A stretch of DNA of 64,000 nt, taken from contig JAIXQO010000002.1 in NCBI GenBank assembly GCA_027485695.1, positions 62,001-126,000 on the forward strand, in the 5' to 3' direction. The position numbers were made by a program, and so were the translations under genes. Position 1 is the stretch's first letter, and every line of letters begins with the position of its first letter. This document shows positions 27,236 to 36,742 of this stretch, one piece after another. Below the pieces are notes generated by a model. It worked only from the letters and a program-made list of their open reading frames with translations, was not told the DNA's origin and searched no databases. Origin of the DNA: Pseudomonadota bacterium. Lineage in GTDB: Bacteria > Bdellovibrionota > UBA1018.

Positions 27236-27326
27236 GCAAACGAACGACGATTTTTATCATCGGTGACTCGTTTAACGCTTCATCAATTCAACCCTGTCGG
27301 ATCGACCGTTTAAGAGGAGAACTCTC

Positions 27327-28307
27327 GTGTCGAACTCAAATTGGGTGGCGCTTTTTCCAGGCCAAGGATCTCAAACGCTCGGAATGGCCAAGGAGCTTGC
27401 CTCTGAATTCCCCGTTGCTCGTGAAGTATTCGAAGAAGGCAGCGACGCGCTTCGCTTAGATCTGAAAAAGCTCTGCTGGGAGTCCGACGACGCAACTCTC
27501 ACGCAGACTGAGAACACTCAGCCCGCACTTCTGACTGCAAGCACCGCCGTGTTTCGCGTCCTGAAATCCGAACTCGGCTTCGCGCCCATCGGCGCTGCCG
27601 GACATAGTCTCGGCGAATACTCGGCGCTCGTTGCACTCGGAGCCATCCCCTATGCGAAGGCTGTCACTTGGGTTCGCGAACGTGGACGTGCGATGCAAGA
27701 GGCCGTGCCTGCAGGCATGGGCGCCATGACCGCGGTCATGGGTTTAGACGACTCGACGATTGAAACGCTTTGCGCACGCGCATCGGACGAAGCACGCAAA
27801 CAAACGGGACAATCGAGCGAGATCGTCACCGCCGCGAATTTCAACGCCCCATCGCAGACGGTGATCTCAGGTACAGTCGCCGCAGTTACAGTCGCCGAAA
27901 CTCTCCTCAAGTCCGGAGATATTCCGGGCGGCAAAGCGATCCGCTTACCCGTCTCCGCTCCGTTCCATTCGCCCCTCATGAAAAACGCGAGCGAGCGAAT
28001 GAAATCGCTTTTTGAAAAAGAAGCTTTCACTCCCGCTCCGCTCTCGGCTTGGATCGTTCCGAATCGCACGGCGCGCGCGCATCGCGAAAGCGGAGTGATC
28101 TTAAAACTCTTGATCGATCAGATCGAAGGATCCGTCATGTGGCGCCAATCGCTTGAGGCGATGTCAGGAGCTGGTCACACGCAATTCGTCGAAGTCGGTC
28201 CCGGAAAAGTCGTCCAAGGACTCATCAAACGCACGCTCAAAGACGCGACCAGCATCGGCGTGTCCGACGTCTCAAGCCTCAAAGCATTCGGAGAAAAACT
28301 GAAATGA
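27327..28307 (+). CDS. fabD: Malonyl-CoA:ACP transacylase
   Basis: Loads malonate onto ACP. GQGSQTLGMA is near residues 11-20 and the nucleophile in GHSLGEYSALVA near 92. The catalytic His is expected in APFHSPLM (about 212). GTG start preceded by AGAGGAG. 326 residues. Linked to fabG by ATGA overlap. Confidence 0.95.
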   Translation: MSNSNWVALFPGQGSQTLGMAKELASEFPVAREVFEEGSDALRLDLKKLCWESDDATLTQTENTQPALLTASTAVFRVLKSELGFAPIGAAGHSLGEYSALVALGAIPYAKAVTWVRERGRAMQEAVPAGMGAMTAVMGLDDSTIETLCARASDEARKQTGQSSEIVTAANFNAPSQTVISGTVAAVTVAETLLKSGDIPGGKAIRLPVSAPFHSPLMKNASERMKSLFEKEAFTPAPLSAWIVPNRTARAHRESGVILKLLIDQIEGSVMWRQSLEAMSGAGHTQFVEVGPGKVVQGLIKRTLKDATSIGVSDVSSLKAFGEKLK

Positions 28308-29038
28308 AGAAAATCGCACTCGTTACGGGCGGCTCTCGCGGAATCGGCGCCGGCATCGTTAAAAAACTTGCGGCTTCTGGCTACCGCGTCGGCATTAATT
28401 TCCAATCGTCGGCCACTGCAGCCGAAGCCATCAAAATAGAAATCGAAAAAGCAGACGGCTCCGCATTTCTCGCGCCGTTTTCTGTAAATGATCCCGAAGC
28501 CGTGAAAAAAGCGATCGGTGAAATCATTGCAAAAGAAGGTCCGATCGCCGTGCTCGTCAACAATGCGGGCGTGAATGCCGATGCGCTCTTGCTTCGCGCG
28601 AAAAACGAAGACATCGATCGCATCCTCGACATCAACCTCAAAGGCGCGATCTACTGCACACGCGAGGTGGTGAGCTCGATGATGAAGCAACGCACAGGGT
28701 CGGTGATCCACATCTCTAGCGTAGTCGGCGAGTCAGGTAATGCAGGCCAATCCGTTTACTCCGCCACCAAAGCGGGCCTCATTGGATTCTCCAAAAGCGT
28801 GGCAAAAGAGCTAGCAAGTCGCGGAGTTCGCTCCAATGTTGTCACGCCTGGATACATTGCGACGGAAATGACTGGGGCCTTGACGGACACCCAAAAAGAG
28901 GCCATTCTGCGGAACATTCCACTCGGCCAATTCGGAACGACTGAGGATATTGCTAACGCCGTTGATTTCTTAGCGGGCGAGCAATCCCGGTACATCACTG
29001 GCCAAGTGATCGCCGTCAACGGCGGCCTTTATATATAA
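28304..29038 (+). CDS. fabG: 3-oxoacyl-ACP reductase
   Basis: SDR enzyme reducing 3-oxoacyl-ACP with NADPH. TGGSRGIGAG at about 8-17 is the cofactor site. NNAGVNADAL lies near 86, the catalytic YSATKAG near 152 and GQVIAVNGGLYI at the C-terminus. 244 residues. Starts on the fabD stop (ATGA). Confidence 0.95.
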   Translation: MKKIALVTGGSRGIGAGIVKKLAASGYRVGINFQSSATAAEAIKIEIEKADGSAFLAPFSVNDPEAVKKAIGEIIAKEGPIAVLVNNAGVNADALLLRAKNEDIDRILDINLKGAIYCTREVVSSMMKQRTGSVIHISSVVGESGNAGQSVYSATKAGLIGFSKSVAKELASRGVRSNVVTPGYIATEMTGALTDTQKEAILRNIPLGQFGTTEDIANAVDFLAGEQSRYITGQVIAVNGGLYI

Positions 29039-29059
29039 CCCATAGGGAGAGAACGGTTC

Positions 29060-29302
29060 ATGACCGCTTCAGTAGAAGAAAGAGTTCGTAACATCATCAT
29101 CGACCATCTGGCGGTCGATGCGGCCAAAGTCACCGCAACGGCTTCGTTTATCGATGACCTCGGCGCTGACAGCCTCGATATCGTCGAACTCGTAATGACG
29201 ATGGAAGAAGATTTCGACGTAGATATTCCGGATGAAGACGCCGAGAAAATCAAGACCGTCGGCGACGCAGTTAAGTACATCACTTCTAAAGTGAACAACT
29301 AA
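29060..29302 (+). CDS. acpP: Acyl carrier protein
   Basis: The 80-residue acidic carrier has [12 protein letters not shown], with the phosphopantetheine serine near residue 36. Typical length and position between fabG and fabF. A strong terminator follows, so fabF probably has its own promoter or depends on read-through. Confidence 0.97.
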   Translation: MTASVEERVRNIIIDHLAVDAAKVTATASFIDDLGADSLDIVELVMTMEEDFDVDIPDEDAEKIKTVGDAVKYITSKVNN

Positions 29303-29330
29303 GCGCGAGCCTCTCAATCGAGAATCAGGA

Positions 29331-29360
29331 AGGGACCGGCAACGGTCCCTTTCTTTTTTT
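29331..29360 (+). terminator. Rho-independent terminator after acpP
   Basis: AGGGACCG, GCAA tetraloop, CGGTCCCT, then TTCTTTTTTT. The perfect 8-bp stem and T-run make this a textbook intrinsic terminator 28 bp after acpP. Confidence 0.92.
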
Positions 29361-29437
29361 ATTACTGAAATCTAAGAATAACTAAGTCTAGGTTTCAGCA
29401 CAAAACCGATAAACTATTCGTCCTACGGAGAAAAGAA

Positions 29438-30703
29438 ATGATCGGACCTCGTCGTGTCGTTGTCACTGGTTTCGGAGCAGTCACCCCACTTGGACTCAGC
29501 GCCGCTGAGAGCTGGCAAGGGATCCGCGAAGGTCGTTCCGGTATCGATCTCATCACACAGTTCGATACGACGGATTCTCCAGTCAAATTCGCCGGCGAAG
29601 TAAAAAACTTCGACGCCAACAAAACCCTCGAAACCCTTTTTCCGGTCAAGGATCTGCGCAAGGTCGGTCGGTTCGCTCACCTCGCCCTCGCAGCAAGCTT
29701 AGAAGCATTTGGACATGCAGGTCTCGTCAAAGGCGAATTCGACGCAAGACGCGCCGGTACCGCTATCGGCGTCGGCATGGGCGGCCTGCCTGAGATCGAA
29801 GACACGCACAAGGATTTCCTCGCAAAAGGTTTTCGCCGTATTTCCCCTTTCTTTATTACCCAGAGCATTCCAAATCTCGCATCAGGCATGGTCTCGATGT
29901 CTTTTGGACTCAAAGGATCGAATCTCTGCCACACGACTGCTTGCGCCTCAGGCGCGCACGCGATTGGTGAATCATTCCTCTCGATTCGGAATGGACAAAA
30001 CGACATCGTTCTCGCGGGCGGCTCCGAGTCCGTCGTTTGCGCACTCGGAATTGGCGGCTTCGCCGCGCTCCGTGCTCTCTCGACCCGCAACGATGATCCT
30101 AAATCTGCATCTCGCCCTTACGACAAAGACCGCGACGGTTTCGTGCTCGCCGAAGGAGCGACCACGCTCGTGCTCGAAGAATACGAACACGCCAAGAAAC
30201 GGGGCGCGACCATCTACGCCGAAATCGTCGGCTACGGGCTCAGCGGCGACGCCTATCACTTTACCCTCCCAGCACCGGAGGGTGCCGGCGGCGGACAGGC
30301 TATGGACGATGCCTTCAAAATGGCGGGGATCACGGGCAAACAAATTGACTACGTCAACACCCACGCAACGTCTACGCCGGCGGGAGATCGCGAAGAAGCG
30401 ACGGCTGTCAGTCTCCGTGTCGATCGTTCGCGATGCCAAGTGAGCTCCACCAAGAGCATGACGGGTCACCTACTGGGTGCTGCCGGTGCGATAGAGGCCA
30501 TGTTCGCAGTTCAAGCACTGCAAAACCAATTTGTGCCTCCGACGATTAACCTCGAGAATCTCGACCCGGATTGCGAAAAAACGGGCCTCAACTTCACTCC
30601 AAACAAAGGCGTCGAACGCGACCTCGAATACGTGCTCTCCAATAGTTTTGGATTCGGTGGAACGAACGCGACGATCTTGTTCAAAAAGGCAGCGCGCGCA
30701 TGA
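29438..30703 (+). CDS. fabF: 3-oxoacyl-ACP synthase II
   Basis: Elongating condensing enzyme. Active-site residues: Cys in TTACASGAHAIGES (near 168), His in NTHATSTPAGD (near 310), and Lys/His in STKSMTGHLLGAAG (near 340-347). 421 residues. It lies after the acpP terminator and overlaps rpiB by 4 bp. Confidence 0.95.
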   Translation: MIGPRRVVVTGFGAVTPLGLSAAESWQGIREGRSGIDLITQFDTTDSPVKFAGEVKNFDANKTLETLFPVKDLRKVGRFAHLALAASLEAFGHAGLVKGEFDARRAGTAIGVGMGGLPEIEDTHKDFLAKGFRRISPFFITQSIPNLASGMVSMSFGLKGSNLCHTTACASGAHAIGESFLSIRNGQNDIVLAGGSESVVCALGIGGFAALRALSTRNDDPKSASRPYDKDRDGFVLAEGATTLVLEEYEHAKKRGATIYAEIVGYGLSGDAYHFTLPAPEGAGGGQAMDDAFKMAGITGKQIDYVNTHATSTPAGDREEATAVSLRVDRSRCQVSSTKSMTGHLLGAAGAIEAMFAVQALQNQFVPPTINLENLDPDCEKTGLNFTPNKGVERDLEYVLSNSFGFGGTNATILFKKAARA

Positions 30704-31125
30704 AAGTCGTCATCGGCGCCGACCACGCAGGTTTTGAACTCAAGCAGTTCTTGATTGAAGCTCGTCCGGCCATCGAATGGATCGACGCGGGAACGAATAG
30801 CTTGGAATCCGTCGACTACCCGGACTTCGCTGCCAAAGCGGCGAACGAAGTAGAGTCTGGTCGAGCGCTCTTCGGTATTCTGATTTGCGGAAGCGGCATC
30901 GGTATGTCGATCGCTGCAAACCGCAAACCCGGCGTTCGCGCTGCTCTCTGTTTCAATGAAGAAATGGTGAAACTTTCGCGTGAGCACAACGACGCCAACA
31001 TTCTCTGTATCGGTGCTCGTTTCACTCCGCGCGAAGAGGCACTCCATTGGATTGACCTGTTCTTGAATCATCCCGGAGCAACGGGTGAACGTCATTTGAA
31101 CCGGGTGAAAAAACTGGGTACTTAG
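30700..31125 (+). CDS. rpiB: Ribose-5-phosphate isomerase B
   Basis: Interconverts ribose-5-P and ribulose-5-P. VIGADHAGFELK lies at the N-terminus and the active-site Cys in LICGSGIGMSIAANR near 66. GARFTPREEA follows near 106. 141 residues, ATGA-coupled to fabF. In many bacteria rpiB precedes glyA; here glyA lies 3.4 kb away. Confidence 0.94.
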   Translation: MKVVIGADHAGFELKQFLIEARPAIEWIDAGTNSLESVDYPDFAAKAANEVESGRALFGILICGSGIGMSIAANRKPGVRAALCFNEEMVKLSREHNDANILCIGARFTPREEALHWIDLFLNHPGATGERHLNRVKKLGT

Positions 31126-31153
31126 GGCGTTCCTCGGAAGCGCTCAGCTGAGT

Positions 31154-32314
31154 TTATTTCCTCTGCCCCGGCGGTCGCATCAGAGATCGCCAGTCCAATG
31201 TTCCATTCGGAGACGGATCTCTCGGCGCCGGGCCAAAAGGACTTATTTCCCCGGTCTTCTTGGGAGTTTTGCCCGCAAGACGGGCCACGTCTGAGCACTG
31301 ACTCGCATAGGTCTCCATCCGGTTTTTCAGCCAGGGTGTGATTGCGAGAAACACTTGCTCTACCACCGCCTCGTACTGGTTGTCGGAGTTTCTCTTAAAC
31401 GTAGGAAGCGAGATTTGCGTAGAGATACCCACCTGTTTACCTTCGCTGAGAACTGGACCGCCCGAGTCTCCCGGGTAAATAGAAGCTGGAACATCGACGG
31501 GAAAAATATTTCCATATTTTTCTATTTTTGCGTCCACATCACCTAGCGAATACGGAGTGCTATTTCGAGCGATCATTCGAACCTGGGGCGTGCCCACATC
31601 GATGGTTTCAAACTCTTGGGTCAGTTTTTTTTGCTCCATCGTGGGCTGATCATTTTTATAAATTTTGGAATAGTCCGCTACGAATCCAGGAATTTTTTTT
31701 CCGCCGACCAATTCCACGTCTTGAGCGCGGTAATGGACTTGATTCCCGCCGGTTCCATAGACATCACCTTCGAAATTTTTCTCAGCAACGCCAAGCGAAA
31801 TTTCCTGGGTCGCATGAGGCAACTCGGGAATACAAACCACGGCAAAATCTGTGGCAACGCGCTCAGAAGTGAGATTTTTTGAGCCGCAACGGGTGCCTTT
31901 GTCCGCATTTTCTGGAAATACCTGCAGGATGCGCGAGCGAGAAACTCGGGCCAATCCCTTGGGGTCGTAGTAACTAAGCTCCAAGAGGTCTTTATCCTGA
32001 TGGTACTTGATTGCCTCCGCGGACAAATCACAGACACAGTGAACACTCGTTAAAATCGCATTTTTGCCAATGAGACTGCTCGTGCAAGAGCCTGCACCAC
32101 CATTCACTGATTTCAGACCAATCACGCCGGGCTGACGAGAGGCTTTGCCTCCGACAATAAAACTCTGCATCCAATCGTTTTCAAATTGAACCGAAGGTGC
32201 CAAGCGATTCTGCTGAGCGTGACAGACGGCCAGTTGCTCTGCATGCACTTGCCCCGTCCACCCGAAGGTGAGCAGAGCGATCCAAACTCGATTGAGAGAC
32301 ATCCATGTACTCAT
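31154..32314 (-). CDS. Secreted trypsin-like serine protease
   Basis: Signal peptide ending QVHAEQ, then a chymotrypsin-fold protease with ILTSVHCVCD (catalytic His), TDFAVVCI (Asp) and YPGDSGGPVL (Ser). Several cysteines suggest disulfides and export. About 386 residues, longer than the bare fold, with a Pro-rich tail. GTG 32317, ATG 32314 and ATG 32302 are all possible starts. A TGTTACACT extended -10 just upstream would give almost no leader for the first two. Possibly a prey- or host-degrading enzyme (inference). Confidence 0.85.
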   Translation of the reverse strand: MSTWMSLNRVWIALLTFGWTGQVHAEQLAVCHAQQNRLAPSVQFENDWMQSFIVGGKASRQPGVIGLKSVNGGAGSCTSSLIGKNAILTSVHCVCDLSAEAIKYHQDKDLLELSYYDPKGLARVSRSRILQVFPENADKGTRCGSKNLTSERVATDFAVVCIPELPHATQEISLGVAEKNFEGDVYGTGGNQVHYRAQDVELVGGKKIPGFVADYSKIYKNDQPTMEQKKLTQEFETIDVGTPQVRMIARNSTPYSLGDVDAKIEKYGNIFPVDVPASIYPGDSGGPVLSEGKQVGISTQISLPTFKRNSDNQYEAVVEQVFLAITPWLKNRMETYASQCSDVARLAGKTPKKTGEISPFGPAPRDPSPNGTLDWRSLMRPPGQRK

Positions 32315-32452
32315 CACTCTAGTAGTGTAACAGAAGCCTGCGCCTAAGATCTATTCGATGAGTAGGTTCATCAAGACCCGTCTCTCGTTGAAACACTGAA
32401 CCAGTTCGTCCATGCCCCCCAATTCGTACGAATGAGAGTCAGATTCATGACG

Positions 32453-32494
32453 AAAAAAAGTGCCAGGTACGGACCCACCGCAACTGGCTCTTTT
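32453..32494 (-). terminator. Terminator after the GNGG-protein gene
   Basis: On the minus strand, AAAAGAGCCAG and CTGGCACTTTT arms (11 bp, one mismatch) are followed by a run of T. It lies 17 bp after the stop of the 32511-33488 gene. Confidence 0.75.
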
Positions 32495-32510
32495 ATCTTT
32501 AAGAAATGAT

Positions 32511-33488
32511 CTAGCGCTGGATGAAATCGCCCGCGCCGTTGAGCGGATAAAAACTAAACGCATTCGTGCGCTGCTCGTGGATGTTGATCGAAAACTGTAG
32601 CATCCCGCGAGCCGCTTTTGTCCGGCCCAATGCCGAGAGATAGCTCTCATCCCGACCACCAATCGGATTCACAGAGACGTATTCGAAAATTCGACCAATT
32701 TCCGGCACGAGGTAAAATCCATCCGGCGACGGTGTCTGAGGAAAATAATCGAGGCTTGCGAACGGAACTATGACTTCAAAACCCGTACCGAAACGCTTGA
32801 AGTTCATGACCTTATTTACGATTTGGGTAATCGTATTATTCCTGAGCTCACGGTCGTTCAAATAGAGAAGTCCGGTGCTCACCATGACCTCGTCGATCTG
32901 CGCCCGAGTGAATCGCGGGAGATCTCGCGCGAGAATCAAGGCATTCATGCGAGCGGCACCATCCGCCGTAACGTAGTTGTAATTGAGGGCTTCTTTCAAT
33001 GCCGCTTCGTGAACCAAAAGCACCGCACGCTGGAAGATCGGCATTCGATTCCAGATATCGGCGTTGACTAGATAACGTTTCTCGAACACGGTCATCGGCT
33101 TCCTCTGCGTGATCACTTGTAGGATTCGACCATCGCGACAGAACGCGACTTCGCTCGTATCGTTCGAGGTCGGAAACTCGGAGTCCGGAAGAAACAACGA
33201 TTCGGCACGAAAACTCCGAATCGACTCCACGTACATCGCCGCTCGAGTGGGGTTCATGAATGCGATTCTGCCGACGATTGCTTCGGCTTGAACGAATTCA
33301 TTGTTTCCTGGCGCAGAAGTGACGGGAACTAACCCGAACTCTGGAGTTGCTCGGTGGTAATCGAGCACCTCGAGGGGGCGATCGGGACATGCGACGACTT
33401 TGCCACCGTTACCTACTTTTTCGCCTGCCCAGGCGGATACGGAGAGCATCGAAACTAGGACGATCAACGACCAATTCTTGTTTTTCAC
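32511..33488 (-). CDS. Secreted GNGG-motif protein
   Basis: Signal peptide (1-21, ending SVSAWAG) followed directly by KVGNGGKVVACPD. Similar GNGG-plus-Cys starts are common in secreted proteins of predatory Bdellovibrionota, but no function is known. The remainder (325 residues) mixes helices and strands with no enzyme motif seen. It starts at GTG inside the stop of the upstream TIGR02147-type regulator (GTGA), so the two are translationally coupled. Confidence 0.75.
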   Translation of the reverse strand: MKNKNWSLIVLVSMLSVSAWAGEKVGNGGKVVACPDRPLEVLDYHRATPEFGLVPVTSAPGNNEFVQAEAIVGRIAFMNPTRAAMYVESIRSFRAESLFLPDSEFPTSNDTSEVAFCRDGRILQVITQRKPMTVFEKRYLVNADIWNRMPIFQRAVLLVHEAALKEALNYNYVTADGAARMNALILARDLPRFTRAQIDEVMVSTGLLYLNDRELRNNTITQIVNKVMNFKRFGTGFEVIVPFASLDYFPQTPSPDGFYLVPEIGRIFEYVSVNPIGGRDESYLSALGRTKAARGMLQFSINIHEQRTNAFSFYPLNGAGDFIQR

Positions 33489-34282
33489 GGGTTTTGCCTT
33501 TCGTTTTCAAAGAGCGGAAAAAGTTGCATGGAGAGCCGGTAGACTTCCGTGGGTCGATCCGACTCGAGTACTTCCGCAAGTTCGTCCTGGAACTTGCGAA
33601 TCATTTCTTTGGCCATGCCGATTTTTTTGGGGTCAATGGCCATCGTGATCGACGTGTGATCCCGAAGATGCACGGGATCGCGAAAAAGCGAGTTCTTGGC
33701 GAGATCCAGTGATTGCTCATGACTTTTTTTCAGGGATACTTCGGCGATATCGTCCGAAGTCCGCACGCTTTGGGTCGTGCGCTTAAGCGAACCGTCGCTC
33801 GTAATTTCTATTAGGCTGAGGTCTTTTAAGCGCTTAAGCGCGGAGTCAATGCGTTTGGCGGAAAGCCCGAGCTTGCGCTCGATCCAACTCCGGTCGCTCG
33901 AGAAATCTTTCATCCTGAAAAGACAGAGGATCGCGAAATGCTCCCAGTCCGCGATGATGCGAAACGCGGCCGCACTCAGTTCCAAATAGCGCGGCTGAAA
34001 AGAGAGGTCTCCATCGACCGGGCGCACGACGTTTTTACGACGCGACTGCGGAAACAGATCTAAAACTTCGCTGCGCTTCTGCGGGTCGACGAGGAGACGC
34101 CCGAGTACTCTCTCCGCGAGCTTACGCGAGACATTGCGTTTGCCTCCCATGATCGACGATAGAGCTCCGACGTGAACGCCGGCTTTCTTGGCGAATGCCC
34201 GAAGGGAGTAACTCGCGTTCGCGCCTTGGATGCGCACGAGTTCTTCGCGGAGCAGATTCTGAAATACGATCTGGGATTTCAC
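33485..34282 (-). CDS. TIGR02147/DUF4423-type regulator
   Basis: The 265 residues start with an HTH-like region (YSLRAFAKKAGVHVGALSSIMGG, near 25-46; KRNVSRKLAERVL follows). A DUF4423-like domain occupies about 90-255, with FRIIADWEHFAILCL, a second winged HTH (RIDSALKRLKDLSLIEI) and ...EMIRKFQDELAEVLE. This family is known mainly from Fibrobacter and Bdellovibrio-type genomes. The start is GTG. It overlaps the secreted GNGG gene by 4 bp and has a perfect palindrome upstream. Confidence 0.85.
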   Translation of the reverse strand: MKSQIVFQNLLREELVRIQGANASYSLRAFAKKAGVHVGALSSIMGGKRNVSRKLAERVLGRLLVDPQKRSEVLDLFPQSRRKNVVRPVDGDLSFQPRYLELSAAAFRIIADWEHFAILCLFRMKDFSSDRSWIERKLGLSAKRIDSALKRLKDLSLIEITSDGSLKRTTQSVRTSDDIAEVSLKKSHEQSLDLAKNSLFRDPVHLRDHTSITMAIDPKKIGMAKEMIRKFQDELAEVLESDRPTEVYRLSMQLFPLFENERQNP

Positions 34283-34347
34283 GAAGGCGTTCGTATTTCG
34301 TTACGACTCTGGGCGCAACCTCATTTGCGACAGTGTGTTGCAAAAAC

Positions 34348-34366
34348 GTCGCAGAAAAACTGCGAC
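34348..34366. promoter_or_regulatory. Perfect 7-bp inverted repeat between regulator and glyA
   Basis: GTCGCAG, AAAAA, CTGCGAC. A third TGCGAC half-site is at about 34327. It lies 66 bp from the regulator start and 117 bp from glyA, so it is a likely operator; a short RNA hairpin is the alternative. Confidence 0.5.
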
Positions 34367-34482
34367 ACCTCTACCTTTAAAGTTAACGCATAGAATTATA
34401 TAAGAAAATGACCAACAAAATCCTAATGTTTTCTCCCGACAAACCCTTCCGATTTCGGGTCGATTTCGGGCATAGTGTAGGC

Positions 34483-35754
34483 ATGACGAACCACACCCCA
34501 TCGTTCTTCCAAGCCCCCCTTTCGTCCGCTGATCCTGAGCTTTTTGCTTCCATCACCTCCGAATCCAAGCGCCAAGAAGAGGGCATCGAGCTGATTGCCT
34601 CGGAAAACTACGCCAGCCGCGCCGTTCGCGAAGCTCAAGCGACCGTTCTGACGAACAAGTACGCAGAAGGTTATCCCGGCAAGCGCTATTACGGTGGTTG
34701 TGAATTCGTCGATATTGCGGAGAAGCTCGCAATCGATCGCGTCTGTAAAATTTTCGGTTCCGAAGGTGCGAACGTTCAACCGCACTCGGGCTCGCAAGCT
34801 AACATGGCCGCGTACTTGGCCCTCATGCAACCCGGCGACACGATCGTCGGCATGAGCCTCGCTCACGGTGGTCACCTTACCCACGGCTCTCCCGTCAATT
34901 TCTCGGGTCGACTTTTTCAGGTGCACTCCTATGGACTCCATCCGGATACGGATCGCCTCGATTACGACCAAATCAGAGACTTGGTGAAAAAAGTAAAACC
35001 CAAGGTCCTGGTCGCCGGCGCCAGCGCTTACTCGCGCATCATTGATTTTGAGACGATGGGATCCATCGCAAAAGAATCCGGCGCTCATTTAATCGTCGAT
35101 ATGGCACACATCGCGGGCTTAGTCGCCGCAGGCCTGCATCCGAATCCGATTCCTCATGCAACCTACGTCACGAGCACGACTCACAAAACGCTCCGCGGAC
35201 CGCGCGGCGGCCTAATCTTGGGCAAGAGTGATGCGATGAAAGCCGTCAATTCGCAGATTTTCCCGGGTATCCAAGGCGGACCACTCATGCACGTGATCGC
35301 TGCCAAAGCCGTCGCATTCAAAGAAGCACTCGAACCTGAGTTTAAAACCTACCAGGCACAAGTGATCGAAAATGCGAAGACCCTAGCCGACTCTCTCTTG
35401 GCCGCGGGTGTTTCACTCGTGAGCGGCGGAACCGATAACCATTTGATGCTGCTCAATCTCGCAAAATTCGAAGACGGCTCTATCACCGGTAAGGATGCCG
35501 AAGCATGGTTAGACCGTGCGCACATCACCGTGAATAAAAACGCCGTGCCGAATGATCCACGCAGTCCGTTCATCACGAGCGGTATCCGCATCGGAACGCC
35601 AGCAGCGACGACGCGTGGATTCGGCAAGGGCGAGATTCAACAGCTCGGAAAATGGATCGTAGAAATCTTAAAGTCCAAAGGCAGTGATGACACGCTCTCT
35701 CGTGTCGGCTCACAAGTGAAAGAACTCTGCCTCAAGTTTCCGATTTATACTTGA
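34483..35754 (+). CDS. glyA: Serine hydroxymethyltransferase
   Basis: PLP enzyme converting serine to glycine and charging tetrahydrofolate. [20 protein letters not shown] lies near 28-47, the PLP Lys in [13 protein letters not shown] near 230, and [11 protein letters not shown] near 95. ATG 34483 gives 423 residues, the normal length; an in-frame start at 34408 would add 25 unlikely residues. Monocistronic in appearance. Confidence 0.96.
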   Translation: MTNHTPSFFQAPLSSADPELFASITSESKRQEEGIELIASENYASRAVREAQATVLTNKYAEGYPGKRYYGGCEFVDIAEKLAIDRVCKIFGSEGANVQPHSGSQANMAAYLALMQPGDTIVGMSLAHGGHLTHGSPVNFSGRLFQVHSYGLHPDTDRLDYDQIRDLVKKVKPKVLVAGASAYSRIIDFETMGSIAKESGAHLIVDMAHIAGLVAAGLHPNPIPHATYVTSTTHKTLRGPRGGLILGKSDAMKAVNSQIFPGIQGGPLMHVIAAKAVAFKEALEPEFKTYQAQVIENAKTLADSLLAAGVSLVSGGTDNHLMLLNLAKFEDGSITGKDAEAWLDRAHITVNKNAVPNDPRSPFITSGIRIGTPAATTRGFGKGEIQQLGKWIVEILKSKGSDDTLSRVGSQVKELCLKFPIYT

Positions 35755-35834
35755 TCCGCACCTGCGTACACGTACAGATCAGTCAAAAAAGCCTCGCTTT
35801 TGCACGAACTAACCAGCCTTTAGAATGAAGAGTG

Positions 35835-36614
35835 ATGATTCGTTTCATCGCTCTTGTTCTCTTGATGTTCTCTACTCTTTTTTTCGTGAATCGGTCGGCT
35901 ATGGCTGAATCCGACGGAACGTTTTGCTCGGCATTTTTACAAAGTGACGCACAAATGTTCAATTCATTGCCCGAAAGAGTGAGGAAGATACTGCAATCAC
36001 CCCGAACTGTTCAATGGGCATTGAATCGCGAGGAAGCGTGGGGTCCCTTTTTGAGGAGCCTCGATCAAGGTGTAGTGAACCTCTATCAATCGTTCGACAC
36101 GCAGATTGACGACCTCAAACTGACCATGAGGTTCACGCGCCAAGCTGATGGCATTCTCCAACTTGAAATCGAATTTGCTCGACGTCTCGGACTCAGCATC
36201 GGAGAAACCAGTGCCAGCGGATTTAGGTTTCTCGATCTTATTGCAGCGCAACTGACTTGGTTCGCGCGTTACCGTGCTCGTACGGGTGCAGAGGAATTTG
36301 AAATCATCGGACAAGGCTTACAGAACAAAAAACTCGCCTCTTTCCTTAGGACGATCGGCTTTGAATCAAAAAGCAAACTCATGACGACTTCAGACTTCTG
36401 GGCCATTGGCCAGTTCGCCCTATTTCTGGGAGGTATCGGGACGGGGGCAACGTTGATCATCATACCGAGCCCGACACTACCTCAGGCACTTGAGATCGGC
36501 AGCGCACTCACGCTACTCAGCGGCGCGGCCTTTGGTAGCTTTGTGAAGTGGGGGTCCGGAAAAGATTTCGTGTTGAGGGTAGCCCCTGGTCGCCTCCCCT
36601 CATCTATCGACTGA
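35835..36614 (+). CDS. Exported/membrane protein, unknown
   Basis: Signal-like N-terminus (FIALVLLMFSTLFFV, then SAMAES). A soluble middle of about 150 residues follows. One or two hydrophobic helices come near the end (FALFLGGIGTGATLIIIP and IGSALTLLSGAAFGSFV). No family is recognised. I used ATG 35835; a GTG directly before it is in frame. Confidence 0.7.
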   Translation: MIRFIALVLLMFSTLFFVNRSAMAESDGTFCSAFLQSDAQMFNSLPERVRKILQSPRTVQWALNREEAWGPFLRSLDQGVVNLYQSFDTQIDDLKLTMRFTRQADGILQLEIEFARRLGLSIGETSASGFRFLDLIAAQLTWFARYRARTGAEEFEIIGQGLQNKKLASFLRTIGFESKSKLMTTSDFWAIGQFALFLGGIGTGATLIIIPSPTLPQALEIGSALTLLSGAAFGSFVKWGSGKDFVLRVAPGRLPSSID

Positions 36615-36742
36615 GAAAATCTACGACGAACTTGCATCACAGCTTAGTAAGTATTTGTTATTTAAGTCTTTTTTTGCACCTAGCGTTCTCCATTTTCCCC
36701 CATTGAACACCTGCGCCACCTCCGTTATCTTGGGGCCTGGTT

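Noticed and set aside
27236-27326. Possible rpmF (L32) between yceD and fabD
   Set aside because: The 91-bp gap has no frame with the L32 PKRKTSKSR-type start and zinc Cys; too short for the gene.
35775-35800. AAAAGC/GCTTTT after glyA
   Set aside because: Only a 6-bp stem with a 3-base loop and no run of T; too weak to report as a terminator.
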